The position numbers were made by a program, and so were the translations under genes. The notes under the pieces are model-generated. The model worked only from the letters and a program-made list of their open reading frames with translations, had not been told where the DNA came from and did no database searches. A stretch of 64,000 bases of DNA from Butyrivibrio sp. GTDB taxonomy: Bacteria; Bacillota; Clostridia; Lachnospirales; Lachnospiraceae. Positions 32,702 to 41,715 of this stretch are shown here, piece after piece (position 1 is the first letter of the stretch; each line of letters opens with the position of its first letter). Location of the stretch: assembly GCA_022486625.1 (NCBI GenBank), contig JAKVKH010000007.1, forward strand, positions 1-64,000. The letters run 5' to 3'.

Positions 32702-34564
32702 ATGCAGGGAATTTATATTGGCAAGGTAATAGCTGTATCAAATTTAAACATAAGTATAGCAATAGACAGCCACTTGGAAGCTCCATACACCATAATTGAT
32801 TCAGATGCAATAAGAATAGCTGGAGTAGGCAATTATGTAAGAGTTGAAAATAATGTTTATGAGATAACTGAAGAAAGAATTGAATTGCTAAGTGATTATA
32901 AGGAGACAGAAACTTCAATTCAACTTAATAGGATTGTCATCGCCAAGGTGGCTGGCTATTACAAAGGAGATTCCTTTTTTCAGGGATCAAGTGGCGATAC
33001 GCCTAATGTATTTGACAATGTATATACTGTAACGAACGATGAATTACAGGAAATATACAGTGGTACCATTTCTGAGAATTACATTTCAGTTGGAAATTTT
33101 CTGTATCGAAAAGAATTGGAGTTTCATATTGACATCAATAAATTTTTTGCTAGTCATACTCTAATTGTCGGAAATACTGGAAGTGGAAAATCCAATACCG
33201 TAAATACAATATATACACAGCTCTTTTCAAAATTTGACGTACATAATAGTAAGTTCTTAATAATAGATACCAATGGTGAATATAGAGACGCTTTCTGTAC
33301 AACTAAGTCAGTCAAGAGCTTGGATACAAGGAATGTAACGCAGAACACAATAAAGATTCCACTGGAAGTATTAACAAACGAGGACTGGAAACTATTACTA
33401 GAAGCTACTGACAAAACACAATACCCGATTATAAAAACGACTTGGAATGGAATAAAAAGAACTATTTTTGATAATGCGGCTGTCACTTCGACGGATATAG
33501 GCAATTATATTTGGGAAGAATTAAGGAAATGTGTTTTGTCTATTCTATATTCCACTCAGCCAGCAACAAATAAGCTTGGTTCCATTAATTCTTTACTTGA
33601 GGATCTGTCATCTATTTCAGATCCTTATTATGCAACTGTTTTGCCGGTGTTTGAGTACTTTAACGACATAGAAGTAAATGGTAATAAGTTTATAAGTACT
33701 CTTACAGGAGATGTTTATACTGATGTGACACCTTCTATAGTTAAACAGATATACAATTTTAGGGGCGCTGGAAGTAAAGGTGAATTAACAGTTGAGGATT
33801 TGGGCGTGCTTTTAAATTTTGTACATATATCAAGAATTTTTAAGTACAATACTCCGGAAACCAATACGGCTCCACTAATTCAAAGATTTAGGTCAAATAA
33901 GCAGGACTTTATAGCGATTTTTACGTCCTATCATCCGGGAGATGGAGGTAATATCTTGGAGAGTCTTTTTGGGGATAATAATATTTTAGTATGTGATGTT
34001 AGTATGGCCAAAAAGGATATAAGGCGTATAGTTGTAACTTTTTTGTGCTCAAAAATGTATGCACAGGCTATTGCGGAAAGAGACAGTGAGAAGTCATATC
34101 ATCTCATAGTGGATGAGGCTCATAATTACTTATCTGCTCAAAACATGGATAAGGAAGATGCTATAGCCAAGACCTGTATCGAAACGTTTGAACAAATAAT
34201 AAAGGAAGGAAGAAAATATGGTGTATTCCTTACAATGTCTACACAGCGCCCAAGCGATATTACACCTACATTACTATCGCAAGCACATAATTATGTAATA
34301 CATAAACTTGTTAATCCAAAAGATATAGAGATTATGAAAAATACTGTTCCTTTTATTGACACTACGAGTATATCTATGTTGACGGTATTGGCGCCGGGAC
34401 AGGCGATTTTTACAGGAACAGCATTTACTAGACCGAATACGGTGCAGATGACGTTTGACGAATCAATTACAAAAGTCAATAGTGAGACGATTAAACTAAT
34501 GAACATTTGGAGTGAACAGAATAGAGAAGAAGATGAGCGTGATGAAGACGAGTTTCCTTTGTAA
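32702..34564 (+). CDS. HerA-type ATPase (DUF87)
   Basis: 620 residues. A beta-barrel-like N-terminus (residues 1-80, MQGIYIGKVIAVSNLNISIA) is followed by Walker A GNTGSGKS at 157-164, IIDTNGEYRDAF, and Walker B YHLIVDEAHNYLS. The arginine-finger region is TMSTQRPSDITPTLLSQAHN. Family knowledge: HerA forms hexameric rings that translocate DNA. In defence systems it partners a SIR2 or nuclease effector. Here it begins 16 bases after the SIR2 frame, so the pair is one module. It is intact, although its SIR2 partner is frameshifted. Confidence 0.93.
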   Translation: MQGIYIGKVIAVSNLNISIAIDSHLEAPYTIIDSDAIRIAGVGNYVRVENNVYEITEERIELLSDYKETETSIQLNRIVIAKVAGYYKGDSFFQGSSGDTPNVFDNVYTVTNDELQEIYSGTISENYISVGNFLYRKELEFHIDINKFFASHTLIVGNTGSGKSNTVNTIYTQLFSKFDVHNSKFLIIDTNGEYRDAFCTTKSVKSLDTRNVTQNTIKIPLEVLTNEDWKLLLEATDKTQYPIIKTTWNGIKRTIFDNAAVTSTDIGNYIWEELRKCVLSILYSTQPATNKLGSINSLLEDLSSISDPYYATVLPVFEYFNDIEVNGNKFISTLTGDVYTDVTPSIVKQIYNFRGAGSKGELTVEDLGVLLNFVHISRIFKYNTPETNTAPLIQRFRSNKQDFIAIFTSYHPGDGGNILESLFGDNNILVCDVSMAKKDIRRIVVTFLCSKMYAQAIAERDSEKSYHLIVDEAHNYLSAQNMDKEDAIAKTCIETFEQIIKEGRKYGVFLTMSTQRPSDITPTLLSQAHNYVIHKLVNPKDIEIMKNTVPFIDTTSISMLTVLAPGQAIFTGTAFTRPNTVQMTFDESITKVNSETIKLMNIWSEQNREEDERDEDEFPL

Positions 34565-34696
34565 ACGCTGAATTTTGGGGCGGTGGCGCTTTACTGCTGT
34601 AATAGTTATTGGGTATTAAGCATTATGTTTTTAAATAAAATATACCCCAGCCTCATTTGAGGCTGGAGCACCTTGACAATTCACATATGATTCAGA
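34565..34696. other. Short spacer with hairpin after the HerA gene
   Basis: Arms CCAGCCTCA and TGAGGCTGG at 34647-34666, with TATATTTTATTT beyond on the minus-strand side. Probably a terminal element of the IS66 remnant acting as its terminator. Confidence 0.5.
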
Positions 34697-35145
34697 TTAC
34701 ATGGCATTGAATATAGCATCCTGATGTTGACGGTATAACTCATCAACGCCTTCTCTGCATTCCGGATTCCAGGGGCATAACTTTTCAAGGTCCTCGTCGC
34801 TGGCAGATGCTGTTGGAGTTTTCAACAGCAGATACTTCAGGTAGAAATAAATGTCTATGCCGTTGGCTTTTGCGGTTTCAACTATTGAGTAAGTCAGGGC
34901 ACTGGCATTGACTCCATTCTGAGTATCAGAGAACATCCAGTTCTTGCGGCCTGTTACAAATGCCTTGCAGCTTCGTTCTGATGTGTTGTTATTAAAACTA
35001 CAGCCGCCATTTTTGAGATAGGTCTCAAGGTATTGCTTCCTGTTCCTGATATATATGAGAGCCTTATCAAGACGAGAACCCTTGATTGCAGTCTGAGCAT
35101 CCAGCCAGTTCCAGAATCCGTTTCCGCAGACGCTTGATAGCTGAA
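34697..35145 (-). pseudogene. IS66-family transposase, C-terminal fragment
   Basis: The minus-strand frame ends at a stop at 34697 and reads upstream without break through FWNWLDAQTAIKGSRLDKAL, YIRNRKQYLETYLKNGG, NNNTSERSCKAFVTGRKNW and MFSDTQNGVNASALTYSIVE to the IS66 C-terminal region SDEDLEKLCPWNPEC. The N-terminal two thirds, with the first catalytic residues, are absent. This is a truncated, inactive element left between two defence modules. Confidence 0.85.
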
Positions 35146-35303
35146 TTGAATGAATAATGGTTGATGTCGTTTGCCAAGCACCATTGGCGATTAGTCATAC
35201 CACTTATTTTAAAAGAGTGACGAAGATGAAGTGCTTGAAGTATTGAGGTAAAACAAGTGAAACATTCTTAATTGTTATATAACAAAGAAAGATAAGGTAT
35301 ACT

Positions 35304-36527
35304 ATGGAAATTGTTATTTTGGGAAATGGTTTTGATTTGGCGAATGGATTACCTACATCATATACGGATTTTTTTAAATGGGAATTTGAGAAAATTATCA
35401 GTGAATGTGATGAAATTAGCAAAATAAAAAATGATTATTTTATGTATTTTGAAAAGCAACCAAGAAGTCATGAGATAAGGACTAATAGACCTGAATCTCG
35501 ATTAAGAATTGAAGTAGATACAGATTGTGGTCGTAAAACATATGAACAGTTATATGAAGAGATTAACGTGATAATGGATGGGATGCATAAAAAGAGAATA
35601 AGCTTTTTTGATCTATATTTTATATTAAATAAGATGAGAAATAATGCTAATTGGAGTGATATTGAAAATGAGATTCGTATAGTAGTTAAGCATATTTCAG
35701 AATATTCGAAAAATACTGCTGAGGATATGCTAGGAATAGCTGACGATAAAAGAGAAGACAATAGTAAATTAAGAGAAAAAATTGCGATGCTTTTTTTGCG
35801 TATATATTTTCAAAATTGCAAACTAACTGATGATAAAAATTCGTATGAAACATTAATGAGAGAATTAATGTTGTTCGAAAATGAATTTCAGGTGTATATT
35901 GGAGAAATTGCTAAAAAAGTGAATAGCACAGGAGATTATCAGCAAATATACATTCAGAATTTCAATGAGCTGACAAATGAAAATGAGAGTCGATATATTC
36001 TTAACTTTAATTATACAAATGTTACGGAGAATATTTGTACACCAAATAGCCTTCCTAGGGAACATAATTTACACGGGAAATATGATAATGTTATTTTTTT
36101 TGGTATCGATCAGGATGAATGTGATGTTAATTCAGATGAATATACATTCTCAAAGACGTACAGAAAGATATATGAAGGCACAGGAGCAATGATTTTGCCT
36201 GAGAAAAAAGATAGAAATGTAGAACAGCAGAAACTCATATTTTATGGACATTCATTGGCATCTGCAGACACTTCTTACTTTCGAAGTTTGTTCGATTTAT
36301 ATGATATATATAATCAAACTTTTTTAATATTTAAATATAGTATTTATGATGAAGAACAACGAGATAAGATAAAAAAAGAGGTATTTCATAATATAACTAA
36401 ATTGCTTATGGAGTATGGTCAGACGATGACCAATAAAGATCATGGAAAAAATCTTCTGCATAAAATTATTCTTGAAGGCAGGCTGAACATTCAAGAAGTG
36501 AAGTTGAAAAAGATTGCTTATAGCTGA
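35304..36527 (+). CDS. AbiH-family phage abortive-infection protein
   Basis: 407 residues. The family start motif VILGNGFDLANGLPTSYTDF is clear (residues 4-23). Later residues include ILNFNYTNVTENIC near 235 and IFYGHSLASADTSYFRSLFD near 315. AbiH proteins halt phage growth by an unclear mechanism. The glycine-rich start suggests a nucleotide-binding fold. Its A+T content is much higher than that of the restriction operon, as expected for separately acquired DNA. An AAGG site precedes the ATG. No partner gene is evident upstream, as AbiH is often a single-gene system. Confidence 0.92.
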   Translation: MEIVILGNGFDLANGLPTSYTDFFKWEFEKIISECDEISKIKNDYFMYFEKQPRSHEIRTNRPESRLRIEVDTDCGRKTYEQLYEEINVIMDGMHKKRISFFDLYFILNKMRNNANWSDIENEIRIVVKHISEYSKNTAEDMLGIADDKREDNSKLREKIAMLFLRIYFQNCKLTDDKNSYETLMRELMLFENEFQVYIGEIAKKVNSTGDYQQIYIQNFNELTNENESRYILNFNYTNVTENICTPNSLPREHNLHGKYDNVIFFGIDQDECDVNSDEYTFSKTYRKIYEGTGAMILPEKKDRNVEQQKLIFYGHSLASADTSYFRSLFDLYDIYNQTFLIFKYSIYDEEQRDKIKKEVFHNITKLLMEYGQTMTNKDHGKNLLHKIILEGRLNIQEVKLKKIAYS

Positions 36528-36560
36528 AAGTTGATGAAATCATATTGAAAGTGGGTTTAC

Positions 36561-36653
36561 ATGGGTGAACGTAAAAATAGAAAGGATAATATCATTTATA
36601 TAATACCTGATGATGAACTTTTTGATAAATTGATTATTGGTGAAGGAAATTGA
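36561..36653 (+). CDS. Tiny hypothetical frame after AbiH
   Basis: Thirty codons with GTGGG upstream: MGERKNRKDNIIYIIPDDEL, then FDKLIIGEGN. The frame is plausible in composition but short and followed by 150 bases of broken frames, so it may be the start of a decayed gene. Confidence 0.25.
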   Translation: MGERKNRKDNIIYIIPDDELFDKLIIGEGN

Positions 36654-36809
36654 CGTAGTTCTCGATATGATGGACTATTGGGAATTTGCCATATAAATCA
36701 ATGGAGTAAGATAAACAATTTTGGGATGAAAATATGGTAGAAGTATAAGAAATAGCAAAAGGCAATTTAGAAAGTGCTGATAGGATAATAACAAAAGGAA
36801 GATGAAAAA

Positions 36810-37751
36810 ATGGAAGAAAATTTATTGGAAAAAGAGAAAAATGTAAATAAAAAGATAAAGAAGATTAGAGAAGGTGATGTATATTGTTATTATTTGAGTA
36901 GGGGTATTGATTCTAGAGTTCATGCAGGGAAAAGACTATTTATTGTAACCAAAATTGAAAAAGATATTGTTTCAACGGTCACATTAACAACTAATATAGG
37001 TAATTATAGTGATAATAAGAGACTATATTCGCAATTAGTAATAAGGGGAAAAATGAAGGATGTTTGTATTTTAGCTGATATATGTATTCAAATTCCTAAA
37101 GTCAAATTGGCACAAAAGGTTACACATATTAATCAAGAGTTACTTGAAGAAATACTTGATAAAAGTCAAAAGCAGGTAATGGAAAATAATGATGTGAAAG
37201 ATAGTAAAGAAACAAAGAGTGAAGAGAAAACAGTTGCAATTAGTTATGCGTGGATAGATGAGAAATATAGAAAAAAAATTATTGGATTTGCTAATTATCT
37301 CAGAGATCGAGGGTATAAAGCAGTGATGGATATAATACTAGAACAACAAAATACTTCAGCGGATATTAATGAGATGATGTCACGTATGATATCAGATGCT
37401 AAAAAAGTGATTGTTGTGTTATCACCAAAGTATAAGCAAAGTGCAGATAGATTCGAGGGTGGGGTGGGATTTGAAAATAGAATAATTATTAGGGAAATCA
37501 ATAGGTTACCAAATAAATATATTTTTGTCACGTTTGATTCACTTGAAAAAATAATGCCAGAGGCATTACTTCCAAATGCGTTAGGTAATAGAGAGATAAT
37601 TGAGATATATGGAAAAAACAAGGAGTGGGAAGAAATCTTATTTTCCAAACTATCAGGCAAACCAGTATATAAAATAAATAAAGTTGCTGATACAAAAAGG
37701 GAACCAATAACTAAAACTGTTAGGCTTGAGCTTTATGAAAATGGAAAGTAA
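36810..37751 (+). CDS. MazF/PemK-like domain fused to a SEFIR domain
   Basis: 313 residues, GGAAGATG upstream. Residues 20-118 look like a MazF-fold domain: REGDVYCYYLSR, then GKRLFIVTKIEKD, TLTTNIG and DVCILADICIQIPKVKL. A linker follows at 119-139 (Lys/Glu-rich). Residues 140-280 form a SEFIR domain: KTVAISYAWIDEKYRKKIIG, GYKAVMDIIL, DAKKVIVVLSPKYKQSAD and the signature GGVGFENRIIIREI. SEFIR domains belong to the TIR-like superfamily and serve as effector or signalling modules in bacterial immunity. The MazF fold is usually an RNA-binding toxin. Whether this half keeps RNase residues is unclear. It sits in AT-rich DNA next to AbiH. Confidence 0.85.
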   Translation: MEENLLEKEKNVNKKIKKIREGDVYCYYLSRGIDSRVHAGKRLFIVTKIEKDIVSTVTLTTNIGNYSDNKRLYSQLVIRGKMKDVCILADICIQIPKVKLAQKVTHINQELLEEILDKSQKQVMENNDVKDSKETKSEEKTVAISYAWIDEKYRKKIIGFANYLRDRGYKAVMDIILEQQNTSADINEMMSRMISDAKKVIVVLSPKYKQSADRFEGGVGFENRIIIREINRLPNKYIFVTFDSLEKIMPEALLPNALGNREIIEIYGKNKEWEEILFSKLSGKPVYKINKVADTKREPITKTVRLELYENGK

Positions 37752-38270
37752 AGGTTGAATCTGTGTCAAAATTTAGCACGAAATGAAATGGGAGGTCTAG
37801 CTGAATGTTAGCTCTCATGCACAGATATGAAAACATAACTTTAATCTATTTAGAACTCAAGGAAAATCTTGAGAATTCTGTGCTTTATAAAAGTTGGCAC
37901 ATTGCGCTTGCATCGGTATATGCAATATATTTGATTACGGATATTTAAAATGGAAAAATAGAAAGTGTGTTCTACTTATGACAAAGATGTTTTTTTAGTG
38001 GGCGGTCATGGCATGTGCACGCAGACATGGCATGGTAAAAAAGGTAATGAAAATAATATGCAAGTATCTGAAAAGGTAGGAAGATTTTCAGCGTTTGGTT
38101 TTTCAGATTCTTCCCAAGAACGTTACAGATGAAGAAATAATCAATATAAAAACTCTTTGAAAGAAACTTTTGTTAAAACAGTTTGGTATGGGTGATAATT
38201 AAATGTTTAATGGTATGTGATTAATGTTATAGATGAGCTTTAAAAACAGAAATTGGGAGAATATACAAAT
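37752..38270. other. 520-base stretch with broken frames
   Basis: A 55-codon frame at 37965-38132 starts at GTG without a ribosome binding site and reads DKDVFLVGGHGMCTQTWHGK and on to SDSSQERYR. It is coding-like but unrecognised, possibly a gene fragment. The rest shows no supported feature. Confidence 0.4.
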
Positions 38271-38792
38271 ATGAATGAAGATGAGAATCTTTCAAAAGAA
38301 GATGAGAAGAATATTGCAATTAAGAAAGCTTTTATAGATAGAATAGCATATTGGTTCAAAGAGATATATAGTGATTTGGGAGTTAAACACTTTGTACATT
38401 GGCTCCAATTTAGCCTACTCTTTTCTCTATTACCTATTATCGTAATGTGGATAATTGCATATATTGGATTTGCTAATAGTGATTTAACAATATATGCTTC
38501 AGATTTTTTACTGGCTGTGCTTTCTGTAGATGTAACTGTGTTTGGCTGTACTTTGGATTTTATGCAACAATATAAAAAATATGAAACGACAGTTATTCTT
38601 ATTACAGTAACTGCAAGTACAATAGGCATTGCAGTTTACACATTGAGTTATGTCAAATATTTTAGTGATTTAAATACATCGCACAGGGTATTTGATCTTG
38701 CAGTAGGAATATTAATAGTGGACGTTATTTTAGAAATAATACTGTCTGTAAAAATACATTTACAAGAAACTAGTAAGGAGATAGCAAGATGA
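38271..38792 (+). CDS. Membrane protein with four helices
   Basis: 173 residues from the ATG at 38271, with GGGAG upstream. A charged N-terminus of about 45 residues leads to four hydrophobic segments: LLFSLLPIIVMWIIAYIG, DFLLAVLSVDVTVFGCTL, TVILITVTASTIGIAVYTL and FDLAVGILIVDVILEIILSV. A short Lys/Glu tail ends in ETSKEIAR. Its stop overlaps the next start (ATGA), so it is coupled to the TPR-RCC1 protein and probably works with it at the membrane. I do not recognise the family. Confidence 0.75.
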   Translation: MNEDENLSKEDEKNIAIKKAFIDRIAYWFKEIYSDLGVKHFVHWLQFSLLFSLLPIIVMWIIAYIGFANSDLTIYASDFLLAVLSVDVTVFGCTLDFMQQYKKYETTVILITVTASTIGIAVYTLSYVKYFSDLNTSHRVFDLAVGILIVDVILEIILSVKIHLQETSKEIAR

Positions 38793-40177
38793 GTTATCAT
38801 AAAAAATGGAGGGTAATCGTTTTTATTCCATTTGTTATAATTAGTATTGCATTGGTTTTTGCACTTTTCATAAGAGTGTCTTTTAGCGGTAAATATGAAG
38901 AGGGGGTTCAAGCATACCATGACCAAGATTATGAGAAAACAAAGAGTATTATGGAGAAGATAGTTCCGTATAGTGATTCACAGGAATATATAAGAAAAAG
39001 TGAATATAAAATAGCCGAAAAATTATTTAATAGTGGAAACTATGAAGAAGCAATAAAAATATATGAAAAATTAGGAAATTATGAGGAATGTGAAGAAAGG
39101 AAGAATGAAGCAAATAAGAAAATAATTGAAAGGGAGCAATACAAAATATATGAAAAAGCGAAGTATCAATATTATATTTCAAATTATTTTGAAGCGAAAA
39201 AAACATTCGAATCTCTTGGGGAATATGGGGATGCTTCAGAGTGGATTGAAAAATGTAAATATAATATTAGGGTGAAATTGTCAAAGACCATATTTACTGG
39301 AAGTACTGTGACATATGCATTGGATAATTTGGGGAAAATACTTACTACTGCGGATGGAGGTGAAACAGAGGCACCTAAGATAGAGGATTATGAATCTTGG
39401 AAAAATTTGATTTCAATATCGGGGAGAGCCTCTTATCTTATAGGTTTGGATGCTAAAGGAAATGTATATTTAGCAAAGGCGGATATTGAAGATGCAGATG
39501 TTAATACGGCAAATTGGAGCGATATTCTCCAAGTTGCAAGTGGAGATAGATTTGTCGCTGGGCTACGGTCAGATCAGAAAGTTGTTGCATCAGGAAGAAA
39601 TGCTGAAGGACAATTAAATGTAGAGAAATGGTCCCAAATTATACAAATTGATTGTGGTAGAGAAGATATAGTTGGGTTGGATAAATATGGAAAAATACAT
39701 ATAGCAGGAGAACATTCTGAACTAGAGAGTATAATCAATAGTAATGCGGAATGGAATAATGTATGTTCGATTGCTGTAGGATCAGGCTATGGAGAAGGCA
39801 ATAATAAAGGTGGTTTTCATATAGTTGGATTAAGGAAAGATGGAACAGTAATAGCAGTAGGTGATAATAATTATGGACAATATACTAAAGCGTTAAAGTG
39901 GACTAATATTACGAAAATTGTAGCAGGGGATTGGACTACAGTTGGATTAAACAAAGATGGAAGGGTTTTGGCTTCTGGTTATTATTGTGAGGATGGTTAC
40001 GATAATGCTGGTAAAGTAAGCGATTGGAGAAATATCATCGATATTTCGGCAGGAAGAGGAAATACATTGGGATTAGCTAGCAATGGGAAATGTTTAGCAA
40101 CTGGATTTAATGAAAGTGATAAAACCAAAAAGGCGACAGAATGGAATAATTTATTGATTTTAAAATTGATACGATGA
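38789..40177 (+). CDS. Membrane-anchored TPR and RCC1-propeller protein
   Basis: 462 residues. One transmembrane helix (VIVFIPFVIISIALVFALFI, residues 9-28) is followed by helical repeats of TPR or Sel1-like type at about 35-165 (YEEGVQAYHDQDYEKTKSIM, AEKLFNSGNYEEAIKIYEKL). The C-terminal 280 residues form about six RCC1-type blades: phrases such as WSDILQVASGDRFVAGLRSD, VASGRNAEGQL and DWTTVGLNKDGRVLASG recur. RCC1 propellers bind proteins or other ligands. Topology suggests that the repeats face outward. It is translationally coupled to the four-helix protein. Confidence 0.85.
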   Translation: MSYHKKWRVIVFIPFVIISIALVFALFIRVSFSGKYEEGVQAYHDQDYEKTKSIMEKIVPYSDSQEYIRKSEYKIAEKLFNSGNYEEAIKIYEKLGNYEECEERKNEANKKIIEREQYKIYEKAKYQYYISNYFEAKKTFESLGEYGDASEWIEKCKYNIRVKLSKTIFTGSTVTYALDNLGKILTTADGGETEAPKIEDYESWKNLISISGRASYLIGLDAKGNVYLAKADIEDADVNTANWSDILQVASGDRFVAGLRSDQKVVASGRNAEGQLNVEKWSQIIQIDCGREDIVGLDKYGKIHIAGEHSELESIINSNAEWNNVCSIAVGSGYGEGNNKGGFHIVGLRKDGTVIAVGDNNYGQYTKALKWTNITKIVAGDWTTVGLNKDGRVLASGYYCEDGYDNAGKVSDWRNIIDISAGRGNTLGLASNGKCLATGFNESDKTKKATEWNNLLILKLIR

Positions 40178-40384
40178 GCATCGAAGTAAATAATTGAGCC
40201 TGTACTAAGAATATTATGATTAGTATTCTTGATTAAGAATTATAAAAAATGATAATGGTAAATCTCAATTCTGTTTCTTTATTCAAAAATTGAAAAAAAC
40301 TAATTGTAGAGATATGTAAGAGGTGCTTGCTATATGATATTTGGAAAGCATCATTGTAATTGAAACATTAGGGGAACAAAAATC
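40178..40384. other. Intergenic spacer before the MazG-like remnant
   Basis: AT-rich, nothing supported apart from the AGGGGAA ribosome binding site of the decayed gene. Confidence 0.5.
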
Positions 40385-40720
40385 ATGCACACCGAACCGC
40401 AAAACCACGACAGCATCAAATTATCTTACAAACGAAATCAGAAGGTTTACAGAGGAACGAGACTGGGACAAGTTTCATTCGCCTGAGAATCTTGCAAAAT
40501 CGGTTGCGATAGAAGCCGGAGAACTGTTGGAATGCTTTTAATGGGGACAGGATGCAGACACGGAAGAAGTGAAGGAAGAAATTGCTGATGTGATGAATTG
40601 CTGTCTGATAAACTTGGGATAGATGCCGGCAAGGCTGTGTATGACAAACTTCAAAAGAGCGCTGCAAAGTATCCAGTTGAGAAATGCAAAGGTGTCAGTA
40701 CCAAATATGACATGCTATAA
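40385..40720 (+). pseudogene. MazG-like nucleotide pyrophosphohydrolase, decayed
   Basis: ATG at 40385 starts MHTEPQNHDSIK, then a frameshift near 40420 leads to LTNEIRRFTEERDWDKFHSP and ENLAKSVAIEAGELLECF. A TAA at 40539-40541 replaces the expected Gln codon before WGQDADTEEVKEEIADVMN. A second shift near 40605 leads to DKLGIDAGKAVYDKLQKSAA and the proper stop. The EExxE and ExxD metal-binding motifs of the family are visible (EAGELLE, EEIADV). Three lesions make it inactive. The family hydrolyses nucleotide triphosphates such as dCTP. Confidence 0.85.
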
Positions 40721-41061
40721 TATCTCAAGGCGCTGGATTTGAGGAGCAGATCGAGTCAGAGCTGCAGGATAGATATGTTTATATAACAGCCATAGAACTA
40801 TGCAGAAATGCATAGTTCTATTAAATTTATATCGTATGCGTACCATAAAAGCGATACATTAAGAAAAGCGGGTTCGGGAAGGTAAGGCTGAAAACAACAT
40901 TTGACAGAGTTTGTATATGAGAGAATGGAAGAAGAAAACCTGTCTGTGCACCGACCAGGACCTTTCTTGATGTGATTGATTCGTTGGAATATAAAGTGAA
41001 TCTTACAAAAAAGTGATAGCAAAATCAAATTGATTTTTTGACAATAACGCAGGTGAAAAAT
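40721..41061. other. 340-base intergenic region
   Basis: It contains a perfect 13-bp hairpin at 40792-40821. Frames in the remainder are broken and unrecognised. Confidence 0.45.
40792..40821. terminator. Perfect 13-bp hairpin
   Basis: ATAGAACTATGCA and TGCATAGTTCTAT enclose GAAA and are followed by TAAATTT. The T-run is weak. Confidence 0.5.
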
Positions 41062-41592
41062 ATGGTTGAAGACATTATTTACTTAACAAAACGGGCACTC
41101 TGGGAAACGGAAAATCTGATGAAATGCATACCGGATGATCTGTGGGAAAAACGGTATGATGACATACCCATGTGGAAATATGTGTATCATATGCTTTTTT
41201 CAATGGACCGCTGGTATATTAATCCGGGGGATGTCAGCTACAGGGAGCCGTCATTTCACACGGAACATCTTGCGAACCTGAATGTTGTGCCGGATGCAGG
41301 AGAGTGCATCAGCAGAGCGCAGCTGGAGAAGTATTTCCTTTCTGTCAGGAAGAAAATCGAAACGTATCTGGAATCTCTGACGGATCAGGAACTGGATGAG
41401 AAACCGGAAGGCTGTGATATGACAAGGTTCCGGCTGATACTGGGGCAGTTCAGACACTGGCACAGACATATGGGGATTGTATACGGCTTTGTCATTGAGG
41501 ACTGCAGGAAGTGGCCTTATGTACTGAACATGCTGGGCGAATATCCTCGGGATCCGATGCCGAATTTTTATGCCGATTTTGAAAAATATTGA
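41062..41592 (+). CDS. DinB-family protein
   Basis: 176 residues. The ATG at 41062 is preferred because CAGGTGA lies just upstream. The four-helix DinB pattern is visible, with metal-ligand histidines in YVYHMLFSMDRWY (about 45) and in FRHWHRHMGIVYG (about 140). DinB-like proteins often bind a divalent metal and act as thiol-dependent transferases, but most members have unknown substrates. There is no close neighbour in the same direction. Confidence 0.88.
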   Translation: MVEDIIYLTKRALWETENLMKCIPDDLWEKRYDDIPMWKYVYHMLFSMDRWYINPGDVSYREPSFHTEHLANLNVVPDAGECISRAQLEKYFLSVRKKIETYLESLTDQELDEKPEGCDMTRFRLILGQFRHWHRHMGIVYGFVIEDCRKWPYVLNMLGEYPRDPMPNFYADFEKY

Positions 41593-41659
41593 CGTGATGT
41601 TTTTACCCTGATGAAGGAGCATAAGAACAGGGTTCAGTCAGTGGAGAATCTTTAATTAC

Positions 41660-41684
41660 GCCGGGACAGAGTGGCTGCCCCGGC
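41660..41684. other. Small GC hairpin between convergent genes
   Basis: GCCGGG and CCCGGC arms lie 30-55 bases past the end of the 717-residue gene. There is no T-run on the minus-strand side, so a terminator role is unsure. Confidence 0.35.
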
Positions 41685-41715
41685 TATACAGGAAATTTTT
41701 TCTGTCTGGGTCAGG

